Origin: JADGRB01 sp036267635
GTDB lineage: Bacteria > Myxococcota_A > Polyangia > Fen-1088
DNA length: 64,000 nucleotides
Assembly: GCA_036267635.1 (NCBI GenBank)
Contig: DATAVR010000089.1
Location: 62,001-126,000, forward strand
Reading direction: 5' to 3'
Shown: positions 1 through 8,770 of the stretch, piece by piece
Numbering within the stretch: the first letter of the stretch is position 1
Layout of the letters: the number at the start of each line of letters is the position of its first letter
Notes under the pieces: model-generated
What the model saw: only the letters and a program-made list of their open reading frames with translations
What the model was told of the DNA's origin: nothing
Databases searched by the model: none
Program-made: the position numbers and the translations under genes

Positions 1-2846
1 GCGCCCGGCTTACTTTGGCGCGAGAGCTTGAGGCTCTCGTCGACGGCGCCGTCCTCGTGCAGGCCGTCGACCGTCCAGCCGCGCGTCTTCGCGGTCACGA
101 ACCGCGGCTGCATCGGCAGCGCGATCTGGACGCTGTCGCGTGCAGGCAGCGGACCGGTGAGCTCGACGCGGAAGGTGCCGGCGGGCAACGCCAGCCAAAG
201 GATCCCGTCGCTGCCGCGGCTGAGCGAGGTCGCCAGCTTGCCGTCGATGCGCGCGACGGTCGGCGACCAATCCTTGCCGCCGCCCGGGAGCGGAATCGCC
301 ACCGGCGCGGCGGCCGCCGCCTCCAGCACCAGCCGCAGCTCGCCGGGCGTCGCCTCCAGCGCCATCCGGCCGATGGCCCCGCAGTCGGGAGCGCAGGCGG
401 GCGCTCGCAGCAGGCGGCTCTTCAGCTCGCTGAGCAGCTCGGGCGACGGCAGCGCCGTCTCCGCCGCCTGCGCCGACGCGCCGAACCCGAGCAGCACCGC
501 CAGCGCCGCGGCCGCGCCGAAGAGCGGCCGGGCTCCGTGCCATCCGCCGCCGAGGCGCAGCGGCCGCCGGAGGATCGAAAGCGCCAACATCGCCAGCAGC
601 GCCACCCGGCCGAGCGACAGCAACAGATTCAACCAGGGCGGCGCCAGGTAGAGGTGCAGCTCCTGGTCCTGGCGCACGGGGCCGTTGAAGATCAACCCCG
701 CCGTCTCCCACCCCCAGCTCGGCAGGCCGGGGCCCGTCTGCACGACGACGCTCGGATCGTAGACGTAGCGGTTCTGCGACAACGCCACGCGCATCCTCTC
801 CTGGTCGTTGTCATCGTTTTCGTTCTTGGGGGCCGCTCGGCGGGCAATCCCACGGAGGCCTTCGGGTTTCGGGGTGGCGTTGTTGCTCGCCGCTCCAGTC
901 GCGCGGAGGCCGCCGACGCCATACCCCTGGCCGATCTGCTTGCCTACGAGGTTGCCGAGAAGACCCGCCGCGGAATCGTGCCCGAGCGCCCCCTCCGCCG
1001 TTGCGCTCGCGGGCGCGGCCGGCGCGTCTTGCTCCTCGGGCGCCTTTGCGTCGAAGCCCCCAGTCAGGAGCTGCTCGAACCGGTCGGACAGCTGTTCGTG
1101 CGCGCTGGCCGGGTGAACGCCGCGCCGGATCTCCGACACCGCGTAAGGGAACAGCAACCCGACCAGGAGCGTCCAGGCGGCCACGCGGTAGATGCGCGCG
1201 GCGGCTTGCAGCTTCCCGCCGCCGAGCGCGCGCACGACAGCTTCGCCGAGCAGCACCGCCAGCCAGATCGCGGCCGGCGCGCCGCGCTCGGTGATGGTCA
1301 GGCCGACGCCGACCAGCGCCAGCAGGCCGAGCCGCCAGCCGAAGAGGCGCTGCACCGCCAGCGCCGTCACCAGCATCAGGAAGAAATCGAGCAGCGACCA
1401 GCGATCGATCCAGGTGCCGGTCACCTTGTCGGCGCCGGTGGCGTGAATGAGGCGCCACCCGGGCGGGATGGCCAGCGTGGCCTGCAGGCTGTCGAAGTCG
1501 TGCGCGAACCCGGTGGCGGGGAGGGTGAAAGGGCTCCCTTCGATGCGGCTGTCGGCGCTGACGTCGGCCCGGCCGCTGCGGATCTCGACGCCGTCGTGCC
1601 CGTCGGGGCCGACGCGGGTGATGAACTGATCGTGGCCGTCGATCGACACCCGGCCGAGCTCGGTGCGCGGCGCTGCCTCCAGCCGCCAGCTGGCAGCGAA
1701 CCGCCCGCTGATCCGGTCAGAGACGGTGTAGCCGCCGCCGTCGAAGTCGAGCCAGAGGCTCCGCTGGAGCTGCAGCTGATCGCGCGCGGTGTCGCCGTCG
1801 CCGCGCCGCCGTTCGACCAGCGTCAGCGTCGCCCCCGGCGGCATGGCGTAGGCCGGCAGCGCCTTCCAGTCGCCAGGGAGCGTCGTCTGCGCCGGATCAA
1901 TCGCCTGCGGACCTTGCACGTCGGTAAGGCGCAGATCGGGCCGGGCCTCGAACACCCAGACCTCCTCGCCCTCCTTCCAGAGGCCTCCCGGCTGTGGGCG
2001 GGTGACGCCGTCGCCGGCCGTCACCCGGCGCGCCGTCAAGGTGATCGTCCAGCTGCCGGGCCTCACCTGCAACCGCAACCGCCCGTCGGGGTCCAACCGC
2101 AGGGGGAGCGGGCTCTCGACGGCCTGCGCCTCGAAGCCGACCGGCAGCGCGCGCCCGAGCAGCAGCTGGCGGCTCTTGCCGGAGACCGCCAGCTGCAGGC
2201 GCGTCGCCAGCATCAGCGGGTTGTCGTCGGTCAGCTTGCGGTAGACGGAGATGTCGGCGCTGTCGGTCTCGGCCGGCGCCTCCTTGCGGCCCAGGAACAC
2301 GCGCCCGTCTTCGTCGCGCAACGGAAAATCGATCCGCCGGCCCCGGATGGTGAGCGACAGTAGGCCGGTCTCCGTCGGCGCCGCCAGCGCGTCGGGGAGC
2401 GTCTCCCAGGCGAACTTGCCGGAGACGACGTGGTGCCCGGGCGCCAGCAGCAGCGACGGCGTTTCGTCGCCGATCACCGCCGCGGGCTTGCCGTCGACAC
2501 GCACCTCTTGCGGCCAGTGCTCCTCGTCGCCGGGGAGCTCCGCGCTCCCCTTCCCCCAGATCTGCCACGCTTGGGTGAAGGTGCCGCCGCTGTCGCCGAG
2601 GGCCAGCGTCAGGCGCGCCGGCCAGGCGCAGACGCGCTCGTCCTCGTGGCCGGCCAGCTGCGGGCAGCGCGCCGCTTCACCGTCGCCGTACAACACCCAG
2701 GGGATCCAGGGCTTGAGCGGATCGGGCACGACGACCGTCGGGCCGCCGCCGGGATCCTTGTCGCGGGGCGCAGCCCACGCGCGCACCGACACAACCACCG
2801 CCAGAACCGTGACCAACCAGCCGATTGATCTCGACGTTCTCTTCAC
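1..2846 (-). CDS. Large secreted/membrane hypothetical protein, 3' end outside window
   Basis: One uninterrupted minus-strand frame of 948 codons runs from a GTG at 2846 to the window edge, so the C-terminus is missing. An AAGGAG Shine-Dalgarno lies about 9 bases upstream and decides the start. The first 26 residues look like a signal peptide ending in a WA-AP-type cleavage site. About 450 residues follow that look like exported beta-rich domains. Hydrophobic helices lie near residues 478-530, 557-570, 742-758 and 774-790, so it is probably anchored in the inner membrane with large soluble domains. I do not recognise the family and assign no function. Long open frames on the plus strand across this region are shadows caused by high GC. 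Confidence 0.8.
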   Translation of the reverse strand, partial: MKRTSRSIGWLVTVLAVVVSVRAWAAPRDKDPGGGPTVVVPDPLKPWIPWVLYGDGEAARCPQLAGHEDERVCAWPARLTLALGDSGGTFTQAWQIWGKGSAELPGDEEHWPQEVRVDGKPAAVIGDETPSLLLAPGHHVVSGKFAWETLPDALAAPTETGLLSLTIRGRRIDFPLRDEDGRVFLGRKEAPAETDSADISVYRKLTDDNPLMLATRLQLAVSGKSRQLLLGRALPVGFEAQAVESPLPLRLDPDGRLRLQVRPGSWTITLTARRVTAGDGVTRPQPGGLWKEGEEVWVFEARPDLRLTDVQGPQAIDPAQTTLPGDWKALPAYAMPPGATLTLVERRRGDGDTARDQLQLQRSLWLDFDGGGYTVSDRISGRFAASWRLEAAPRTELGRVSIDGHDQFITRVGPDGHDGVEIRSGRADVSADSRIEGSPFTLPATGFAHDFDSLQATLAIPPGWRLIHATGADKVTGTWIDRWSLLDFFLMLVTALAVQRLFGWRLGLLALVGVGLTITERGAPAAIWLAVLLGEAVVRALGGGKLQAAARIYRVAAWTLLVGLLFPYAVSEIRRGVHPASAHEQLSDRFEQLLTGGFDAKAPEEQDAPAAPASATAEGALGHDSAAGLLGNLVGKQIGQGYGVGGLRATGAASNNATPKPEGLRGIARRAAPKNENDDNDQERMRVALSQNRYVYDPSVVVQTGPGLPSWGWETAGLIFNGPVRQDQELHLYLAPPWLNLLLSLGRVALLAMLALSILRRPLRLGGGWHGARPLFGAAAALAVLLGFGASAQAAETALPSPELLSELKSRLLRAPACAPDCGAIGRMALEATPGELRLVLEAAAAAPVAIPLPGGGKDWSPTVARIDGKLATSLSRGSDGILWLALPAGTFRVELTGPLPARDSVQIALPMQPRFVTAKTRGWTVDGLHEDGAVDESLKLSRQSKPG

Positions 2847-2999
2847 GCGCTGCTCCTTTGGAGAAAGGCCGCCCTGCGCTCTCGAGCGCATTGTGTCCCG
2901 ATTGCCGATAGGGCTATCGACGCAGCGGGCGCCGAAAGGATCTATCGGACCGACACTTCGTAGACATCGCCGGTCGGCGATCGTTCCCTGCCGGTGTCT

Positions 3000-3548
3000 C
3001 TACGAGGCGTCGAGGACGGAGCCGTCGACCGACTGGCAGCGCGGGCCGTAGCTGCCGCCTTCGGGCAGAAAGACGAGGTACGGTTCCCAGACGCCGCCCG
3101 CCGCGCGGCAGGCCTTTTCGCGCACGCAGGCGGCCGCGGAGATCGAGTTCGCGTCGGGGCGGCCGCAGATGCAAGGGTCAGGATTCTGGCTCGGGCAGCC
3201 GCCGCCATCGCTGCGTGCGTCGGCACCGCCGTCGCGGGCGGCGGCGCCGCCTTGGCCCGCCGCGCCGCCGCCGCGGCCGCCGGCCGCGCCAGCGACTCCA
3301 CCCGCTCCGCTCGAACCAGCGACTCCGCCCGCGCCGGTCGAACCAGCGACTCCGGTCGCCCCGCCGCCACCGGCTTGGCCGCCGGCGCCGGCGCCACCGC
3401 CACCGCCACCGAGCCCCGCGGCGCCACCGCTCATGTCGGCCGGGCGATCGGTGCTGCTGCCGTCGGTTTTTGCAGTGCCGCCCGACGAGCCGCCGCAACC
3501 TCCGAGCGCGAAGGCGAGGAGACCCGCGGCGGCGACGATCGATCTCAT
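3000..3548 (-). CDS. Small Gly-rich lipoprotein with Cys-rich C-terminal domain
   Basis: The predicted protein has 182 residues. It starts with a hydrophobic segment and a lipobox (ALGGC, Cys about residue 18), followed by about 90 residues of Gly/Ala-rich linker. The C-terminal domain of about 60 residues holds six cysteines (CPSQNPDPCICG, ACVREKAC, RCQS), suggesting disulfides. The ATG at 3548 is chosen over an upstream in-frame ATG because it alone places the lipobox at the right distance, and AGGGTG precedes it. It is probably an outer-membrane or periplasmic lipoprotein. Function is unknown. Confidence 0.75.
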   Translation of the reverse strand: MRSIVAAAGLLAFALGGCGGSSGGTAKTDGSSTDRPADMSGGAAGLGGGGGGAGAGGQAGGGGATGVAGSTGAGGVAGSSGAGGVAGAAGGRGGGAAGQGGAAARDGGADARSDGGGCPSQNPDPCICGRPDANSISAAACVREKACRAAGGVWEPYLVFLPEGGSYGPRCQSVDGSVLDAS

Positions 3549-3636
3549 CGCGACACCCTTAGTCGATGGCACACCTTGCACGATATGACCCTGGACACAT
3601 TTCGACCCAGTGGGGCGTGGTGCGACAATCGTGGTC

Positions 3637-4461
3637 ATGAAGAGTGGCATCGTCTTCGTGCTGGCTCTGGCCGTCGGTGGCTGCAGGTCGAGCGCTGGGA
3701 CGACCGACGGTGCCGGAGGGGAGGGTGGCACGGCGCCCGGTGGCTCACAAGGCGGCGGGACCGGGTTGAACCCGAGCCTCGCGCCGGGCAGCAACTTCGA
3801 TCTTTCGGTCTGGGAGCTCCAGGAACCGGTCGGCTCGGCCGGTTCGCCGACGACAATCACGCCGGCCGGGCTCGCCGGCGGGTTTCACGACAGCTACTTC
3901 TTCACCGATCCGAAGGACGGCGCGATGACGTTCTGGGATCCCGAGAACGGCGTCACCACCGCCGACTCCAGCTATCCCCGCACCGAGCTGCGCGAGATGA
4001 ACGCCGACGGATCGCCGGCGAACTGGCCGGTGGCGGGGACCAACACGCTGTCGGCGACCGTCGCCGTCATCGAGGTCCCCGATCACGTCTGCATCGGACA
4101 AATTCACATCGGATCGGCGATTCAGGCGGGGCTGGCGGCGTCGACCAAGCCGCTCCTGGAGCTCTACTACGACGCGACCGGCGCCATCGCGCTCGGGATC
4201 GAGGATGACCCCACGGGCGGGCAGACGTCGCACGCGATCGCCAGCGTTCCGCTCGGCACCCGATTCAGCTACACCCTACAGCTTACCGGCGACGGAACGA
4301 TCACCCTGGTGATTGACGGCGCGACGAGCACGTTCACCCTGCCGGCGGCCTTCGACGGCTACGGCGAGTACTTCAAGGCGGGCGACTACGATCAGACCGC
4401 GGGCGCCGACGCGACGGTCGGCGCCACGGTGAAGCTCTACGCGCTCGCGGTTTCACACTGA
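3637..4461 (+). CDS. PL7-family alginate lyase, lipoprotein
   Basis: This 274-residue protein carries the three signatures of polysaccharide lyase family 7: RTELRE at 115-120, QIH at 155-157 and YFKAGDYDQ at 245-253. These include the catalytic Arg, Gln, His and Tyr of the beta-jelly-roll lyases, which cleave alginate by beta-elimination. In known PL7 enzymes an Ile in the QIH motif is linked to a preference for guluronate-containing substrates. A lipobox (AVGGC, Cys16) and a short Gly-rich linker precede the domain, so the enzyme is probably surface-tethered. The ATG at 3637 is chosen over an upstream in-frame GTG because it starts the signal peptide. Confidence 0.9.
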   Translation: MKSGIVFVLALAVGGCRSSAGTTDGAGGEGGTAPGGSQGGGTGLNPSLAPGSNFDLSVWELQEPVGSAGSPTTITPAGLAGGFHDSYFFTDPKDGAMTFWDPENGVTTADSSYPRTELREMNADGSPANWPVAGTNTLSATVAVIEVPDHVCIGQIHIGSAIQAGLAASTKPLLELYYDATGAIALGIEDDPTGGQTSHAIASVPLGTRFSYTLQLTGDGTITLVIDGATSTFTLPAAFDGYGEYFKAGDYDQTAGADATVGATVKLYALAVSH

Positions 4462-4496
4462 CCGCCGCTGCATCGGCCCAATCATTCAGCGGGTTT

Positions 4497-4512
4497 CCAG
4501 AAATGTTTCTGG
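4497..4512. promoter_or_regulatory. Palindrome upstream of the sensor kinase gene
   Basis: Perfect 7-base arms CCAGAAA and TTTCTGG are separated by TG and are followed directly by TACTAT, a possible -10 element at 4513-4518. The site lies 93 bases upstream of the kinase start. It could be an operator; no matching -35 was seen, so the promoter part is weak. Confidence 0.35.
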
Positions 4513-4604
4513 TACTATGGCGGCGATCTGGTTGTCGGTGGCGATAAAGCCCCCAGCGTCCCGACAGCTCATTGAAAAGAGGCTGCCTTGAGGACTGACG
4601 GCTG

Positions 4605-6551
4605 ATGGAGGGACGGACGAGAACGCGTGGGGGCGCGTGGCTGGTGGCGCTCTCCTTCTTGGCGCTGACGGGCGCCACGGTGATCGTTTTCGCGCGCGCC
4701 GAGCGGGGGCGTGCCAGCGAGCGGCGCACCGACGAAGCGCGCGCCGCGGCGCTTCGCGCAGCAGACGCTGTCCAGTCGCTGCTCGGCTCGCTGGAGGTCC
4801 AGATCCAGAACGGGACCGCCAACCCGCGGCTGGTCGCCGCGCTCGACGCCAAGGTCGACGCCGAGACGCTGCGCGATCTCCTGCTGACGGAGCCGTGGTG
4901 GGATTCGTTCCGCCGTTCTGTCGACGGGTTCGCCCTCTACGGTACCGACGTCCAGGCGCTCGTCGCTTCCCACCTGCCCGCCGGCTTCGACGCGCGAACC
5001 ATCGTTCGCGAGGCGCGCCAGGCGGGTCGGGCCCGCTCCGGTCTGGCGGTCGCCGGGGGGCAGGTCTTGTTGGTCGCCGCCGATCCCATCGTACTGACCG
5101 GCCGCGCGGCGGAGCCGACCCTCGTCTCCATCCGCGCGCTCGACGCCGCTGCGCTGGCGGGCGTCGCGGAGCGCGCGGGCGGGGTGGTGGCGCTCTCGGA
5201 CGGGCGCCAGCTGCTGGTCGTCTCGCCGTCGTCCAAGGCCGGCAGTCAAGGCGCGGCTGCACTCACCGAGGCGCTCGCACTGCCGGCGTCCGGCGTGGGG
5301 ACCTTCGGGGGATACGCCGTCGCCGCGCGCGATCTTTCGAGCGAGCTCGAGATCCTCGCCGAAGAGGCCGCTCCCGCCGGCGTCATGGGCGTGGGGAAGA
5401 TCCCCAGCGGAGCGCTGGCGATCTTCGTCATCGGGGCCTTGCTCTCGGTGGGAAGCTTCACCGCACTGTCGGGGCGCCGGGGCCCCAAGGCCAAGAGGGC
5501 CAAGACTGCCAAGACTGCCAAGGCGGCGGGCGACGCGCGGGGGGCGCCGGGCGCGCCTCCGATGGTCGGCCGCTATACGCTGGTCTCCCGGATCGGCGAG
5601 GGGGGGATGGCCGAGATCTACTCGGCGGTCACGACAGGCGTCGGCACGTTCCGACGGCCGGTGGTGATCAAGCGGCTCAAGCCGGAGCTGGCCGCCGACC
5701 CGAACGCGGTGGCGCAGTTCCGCGACGAGGCGAATCTGCTGGCGGCCTTCAACCACCCGAACATCGTCGCCGTGCACGACTTCGGCCGGTGGGAGAATCA
5801 TTTCTTTCTGGCGGAGGAGTACGTCGCCGGACGGAATCTGGGGCGCGTCGTCGAGCAGTGCTTCGTGAGGACCGGTCGGCCGCCCGCGCTGGAGCTCATC
5901 GCCTACGTCGGGCGCGAGGTGCTGAAGGCGCTCGACTACGCGCACCGGATGGAGAACACCGAGGGGCGCCCGCTCAAGATCGTTCACCGCGACATCTCGC
6001 CGGAGAACGTGGTGGTGACCCCGCAGGGCGAGGTGAAGCTGCTCGACTTCGGGATCGTCAAGGCTGCCGAGGGGCGCGTCACCAAGACCGAGATCGGGAT
6101 GGTGAAGGGGAACGTGTCGTTCATGGCGCCCGAGCAGGCGCGCGGGCTGGACGTCGACGGGCGCGCCGATCTGTACTCGCTGGCGCTGGTCCTCTACTAC
6201 TGCTGCACGGGGCGCGCCCTCTATACGGCCGACAACGTCTACGAACGGCTGATACAGGCCGCGACGGGGCCGGGGACGGCCGAGCGCGCGCTCATCCAGC
6301 GCCTCCCGCAGCCGTTCTCCACGGTGATCGCGCGGGCCACCGATCCGGATCTGGAGCGGCGCTACCGCGGCGCCCGGGAGATGGCGGCCGATCTCAAGAA
6401 CTGGGCGCTCCACGGGGCGACCCCCACGGCGGTGCTGGTGAACGAGCTGTTCGGCGAGGAGCTCAAGGACGAGGCGCGCCGGCTGGCCACGTTCCCCACC
6501 ATCGAATCGTCGCAGGAGCTGGTCAGCTATTCCTCGCACGACCGGCGTTAG
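4605..6551 (+). CDS. Membrane Ser/Thr protein kinase with N-terminal sensor region
   Basis: The protein has 648 residues. A membrane helix at about 11-31 and another near 270-290 enclose a region of about 240 residues that is probably periplasmic. After a Lys/Ala-rich linker comes a complete Hanks-type kinase domain from about 319: IGEGGMAE glycine loop, VVIKRLK with the ATP-binding Lys near 355, VHRDISPEN catalytic loop near 460, LLDFGIVK near 480 and MAPEQ. All catalytic residues are present, so it should be active. Most bacterial kinases of this class carry the kinase at the N-terminus with the sensor outside at the C-terminus. Here the order is reversed, as in classical sensor histidine kinases. 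No phosphatase or clear substrate gene is adjacent. Confidence 0.9.
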   Translation: MEGRTRTRGGAWLVALSFLALTGATVIVFARAERGRASERRTDEARAAALRAADAVQSLLGSLEVQIQNGTANPRLVAALDAKVDAETLRDLLLTEPWWDSFRRSVDGFALYGTDVQALVASHLPAGFDARTIVREARQAGRARSGLAVAGGQVLLVAADPIVLTGRAAEPTLVSIRALDAAALAGVAERAGGVVALSDGRQLLVVSPSSKAGSQGAAALTEALALPASGVGTFGGYAVAARDLSSELEILAEEAAPAGVMGVGKIPSGALAIFVIGALLSVGSFTALSGRRGPKAKRAKTAKTAKAAGDARGAPGAPPMVGRYTLVSRIGEGGMAEIYSAVTTGVGTFRRPVVIKRLKPELAADPNAVAQFRDEANLLAAFNHPNIVAVHDFGRWENHFFLAEEYVAGRNLGRVVEQCFVRTGRPPALELIAYVGREVLKALDYAHRMENTEGRPLKIVHRDISPENVVVTPQGEVKLLDFGIVKAAEGRVTKTEIGMVKGNVSFMAPEQARGLDVDGRADLYSLALVLYYCCTGRALYTADNVYERLIQAATGPGTAERALIQRLPQPFSTVIARATDPDLERRYRGAREMAADLKNWALHGATPTAVLVNELFGEELKDEARRLATFPTIESSQELVSYSSHDRR

Positions 6552-6581
6552 GGCGCCGGACCGGGATCGTAGGGTCGCTCC

Positions 6582-8162
6582 TCAGATTGCTTCGTGCGTG
6601 CCGAGGTGGCGCTCCAGCCGGCGGGCCAGCCGGGTGAACGGGTAGCCGAGCGCGAAGTAGAGCGCCGCGCAGAGCGCGCCGGGCAGGATCCAGCCGCGGT
6701 TGTCGACGGCGGTGATGGTCATGCGCTTGGTCAGCTCGACGACGGTGAGGACGGAGACGAGCGAGCTGTCCTTGAGCAGCGAGATGAAGTCGTTGGTCAT
6801 CCCCGGCACCGCCAGCCGCAAGGCCTGCGGCAGGATGATCTCGCGAAAGGCGATCCGGCGGGGCGCGCCGACCGCCAGCGCCGCCTCCCACTGGGCGCGC
6901 GGCACCGAGGCGATCGCGGCGCGGTAGATCTCCGCCTCGTAGGCGGCGTAGTTGAGGCCGAGCCCGACGATGGCCGCGGTCCAGGGCCCGAGCGGCAACA
7001 GGCCGGCCAGACCGTAGTAGAGGAGATAGAGCTGCAGCAGGACCGGGGTGCCGCGGACGATCTCCACGTAGACCGCCGCCAGCGGGCGGAGGCGAGAGCT
7101 CTCGAGCCGCGCCAGCGCCAGTGCGAGCCCCAGCGGCGCGGCGATCGCCATCGCCCCGAGCGAGATCAGCAGGGTCACCAGCGCTCCCTCGACGAACAGG
7201 AGGAGCTGGTGTCCGGAGAGCGACCGGGGGGCCGGCGGGGCGGGCGGGGCGTCGACGGCAGGCGGAGCCGCGGCGCTGCCCAGCGCGGCGAGCATCTGCT
7301 GGCGATCGTCGTCGAGGCCCCAGCGCCCGAGCGTTCTCCGCCAGGCGCCCGAAGCGATCTGCTCGCCGAGCGCGCGGTCGAGCGCCGCGCGCAGATCGTC
7401 GTCGCCGGGACGGAGCGCGATCGCGTAGCGCCCCTCGGCCACGTCGGTGACCGCGGCGAGCGCCGGGTGCCGGCCCAGGTAGCGGGCCACGATGATGTCG
7501 TCGAGCAGCACGGCGTCGGTGCGGCCGTGCTCGAGATCGATGAGCTGTTCGTCGATCCCCTCGTAGGGGACAGCCTCGGCCCCCGCCGCGCGCAAGAGAT
7601 CCCAGGCCTGGGTGTTGGCCAGCGTGCCGACCCGGAGGCCGCGCAGCGACGGCAGATCGCGGATGCGGGGATCGCCACGGCGGGCGACCAGCCGCTCCGC
7701 GAACAGGTAGTAGGGGCGGGTGAAGCTCACGCGCGCGGCGCGCGCCGGCGTCACCTCGACGCCGTTCAGGGCCACGTCGAACGTGCCTCGCTCGAGCGAC
7801 GGGATCAGCGTCGACCAATCGTTCTGGACCATGCGCGCCCGCACGCCGAGCGCGCGCGCCAGCGTCTCCGCGAGGTCCACCTCGAACCCGACCAGCGCGC
7901 CGCCGCGCGCCGGATCTTCGTAGGCATACGGCTCGCCCCCCTGCTCGTCGGCGCCCCAGGTGAGCTCGCCGCGCGCCGCGATCCGCGCCAGCGCGCTGGT
8001 GGTTGGCTTCGTCGTTCCTGGAGCGCAACCCGCAGGAAGGAGCGCACCGAAGAGGGCGGTACCGATGATCGCCGTCGCGCGCAGGGACCCCCGCACCGAC
8101 CCGCGCCTCGTCGGCCGCGCGCGGCGTTCACCTGGTTCCGGATTTCGTAACGACTCGACCAT
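6582..8162 (-). CDS. Amino-acid ABC transporter: substrate-binding protein fused to permease
   Basis: This 526-residue protein joins two parts. Residues about 50-280 form a SBP_bac_3-type solute-binding domain (GFEVDLAETLARALG, TRPYYLFAERLV). Residues about 310-520 form a HisM/GlnP-type permease with about five helices and the EAA loop (EAALAVGAPRRIAFREIILP). A lipobox-like LLPAGC near residue 46 suggests the binding domain is tethered outside the inner membrane. The layout resembles GlnPQ-type fusions for polar amino acids. No ATP-binding partner gene lies next to it, so the ATPase must come from elsewhere. The gene is divergent from the CBS gene. Confidence 0.88.
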   Translation of the reverse strand: MVESLRNPEPGERRARPTRRGSVRGSLRATAIIGTALFGALLPAGCAPGTTKPTTSALARIAARGELTWGADEQGGEPYAYEDPARGGALVGFEVDLAETLARALGVRARMVQNDWSTLIPSLERGTFDVALNGVEVTPARAARVSFTRPYYLFAERLVARRGDPRIRDLPSLRGLRVGTLANTQAWDLLRAAGAEAVPYEGIDEQLIDLEHGRTDAVLLDDIIVARYLGRHPALAAVTDVAEGRYAIALRPGDDDLRAALDRALGEQIASGAWRRTLGRWGLDDDRQQMLAALGSAAAPPAVDAPPAPPAPRSLSGHQLLLFVEGALVTLLISLGAMAIAAPLGLALALARLESSRLRPLAAVYVEIVRGTPVLLQLYLLYYGLAGLLPLGPWTAAIVGLGLNYAAYEAEIYRAAIASVPRAQWEAALAVGAPRRIAFREIILPQALRLAVPGMTNDFISLLKDSSLVSVLTVVELTKRMTITAVDNRGWILPGALCAALYFALGYPFTRLARRLERHLGTHEAI

Positions 8163-8235
8163 TGGACGTTACGGGAATTTCTTAGGGCGGGCCAAATATC
8201 TCAGGACCGCCGCGGGTTTGGTGGGCTCCCTGCGG

Positions 8236-8252
8236 TTGGCACGCGGGTTGTA
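8236..8252 (+). promoter_or_regulatory. Candidate sigma-54 -24/-12 promoter
   Basis: TTGGCACG, four bases, then TTGTA matches the -24/-12 consensus TTGGCACG-N4-TTGCA except for T instead of C in the -12 box. If used, transcription would start near 8262, after the first ATG of the CBS gene, and translation would begin at its fifth codon (8270). Confidence 0.3.
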
Positions 8253-8257
8253 AACGA

Positions 8258-8683
8258 ATGGTCGCCAAGATGTCAGACCGTGGCCCGCGCATCGCCGATC
8301 TCCCCGTGTGCAGCATTCCTGCTCTGCCCGCTCACCTGTCGGTGACCGCGGGGCGAAAGGTCGCCGCCCTCAAGCAGGCGACCGCGCTGGCGGTCGAAAT
8401 CGGAGGACGCCTGCTCGGCCTCGTCGACCTCTGGGCGCTCGCGGACGCCGACGGCGATGCCGAGCTCGGGGTGGTCGCGCGCCCGATCGATCTCGTGCTC
8501 TCCCCGACCACCTCGGCGCTGCGCGCGCGAGAGCTGTTCCTCGGTTCGGGCGCCACGGCGCTGCCGGTCGTGGCGGGCGCGTTTCTGCTCGGCATGGTCT
8601 CGCGCGCCGACGTCGAGCGCGCGCTGCGGGCCGCTCGTCTCCCGCGGCGGGCGCTCGACACCTCGCTGCGCAAGGTCGCTTGA
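8258..8683 (+). CDS. Small CBS-domain protein
   Basis: The protein has 141 residues and consists of a CBS pair and little else: VGRKVAAL..-like first half with GRLLGLVDLWAL, and second half with SALRARELFLGSGATALPVV followed by LGMVSRADVERAL. CBS pairs usually bind adenine nucleotides and act as sensors or regulatory subunits. It stands alone, with no attached catalytic or channel domain. The start is either 8258 or the internal ATG at 8270, which would be needed if the sigma-54-like element is real. It lies directly upstream of the receiver gene, separated by a palindrome and a T-run, which argues against one transcript. Confidence 0.75.
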   Translation: MVAKMSDRGPRIADLPVCSIPALPAHLSVTAGRKVAALKQATALAVEIGGRLLGLVDLWALADADGDAELGVVARPIDLVLSPTTSALRARELFLGSGATALPVVAGAFLLGMVSRADVERALRAARLPRRALDTSLRKVA

Positions 8684-8699
8684 GTGGCGGGCCACGGTA

Positions 8700-8715
8700 T
8701 CTCTTGTACAAGAGA
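8700..8715. promoter_or_regulatory. Perfect 16-base palindrome (TTGTACAA core), operator or terminator
   Basis: TCTCTTGTACAAGAGA is a perfect palindrome with the TGTACA core known from YefM-YoeB operators. Five bases after it is a T7 run (8721-8727), so the same sequence could act as a weak intrinsic terminator for the CBS gene (6-base stem, GTAC loop). It is upstream of the receiver gene start at 8771. The TTGTACAA core recurs at 9250-9257. Confidence 0.5.
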
Positions 8716-8770
8716 CGTAATTTTTTTCTCCGCGCGCGATCGAGACCGCGACGGTGCTACGCTCACCGGC

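Noticed and set aside
15..2363. 782-codon plus-strand open frame
   Set aside because: Arg/Pro/Ala/Gln-rich shadow of the minus-strand gene, which has a start with Shine-Dalgarno, a signal peptide and membrane helices.
4373..4852. Minus-strand frame between lyase and kinase
   Set aside because: Antisense to the kinase N-terminus, Ser/Arg-rich, no start site or domain.
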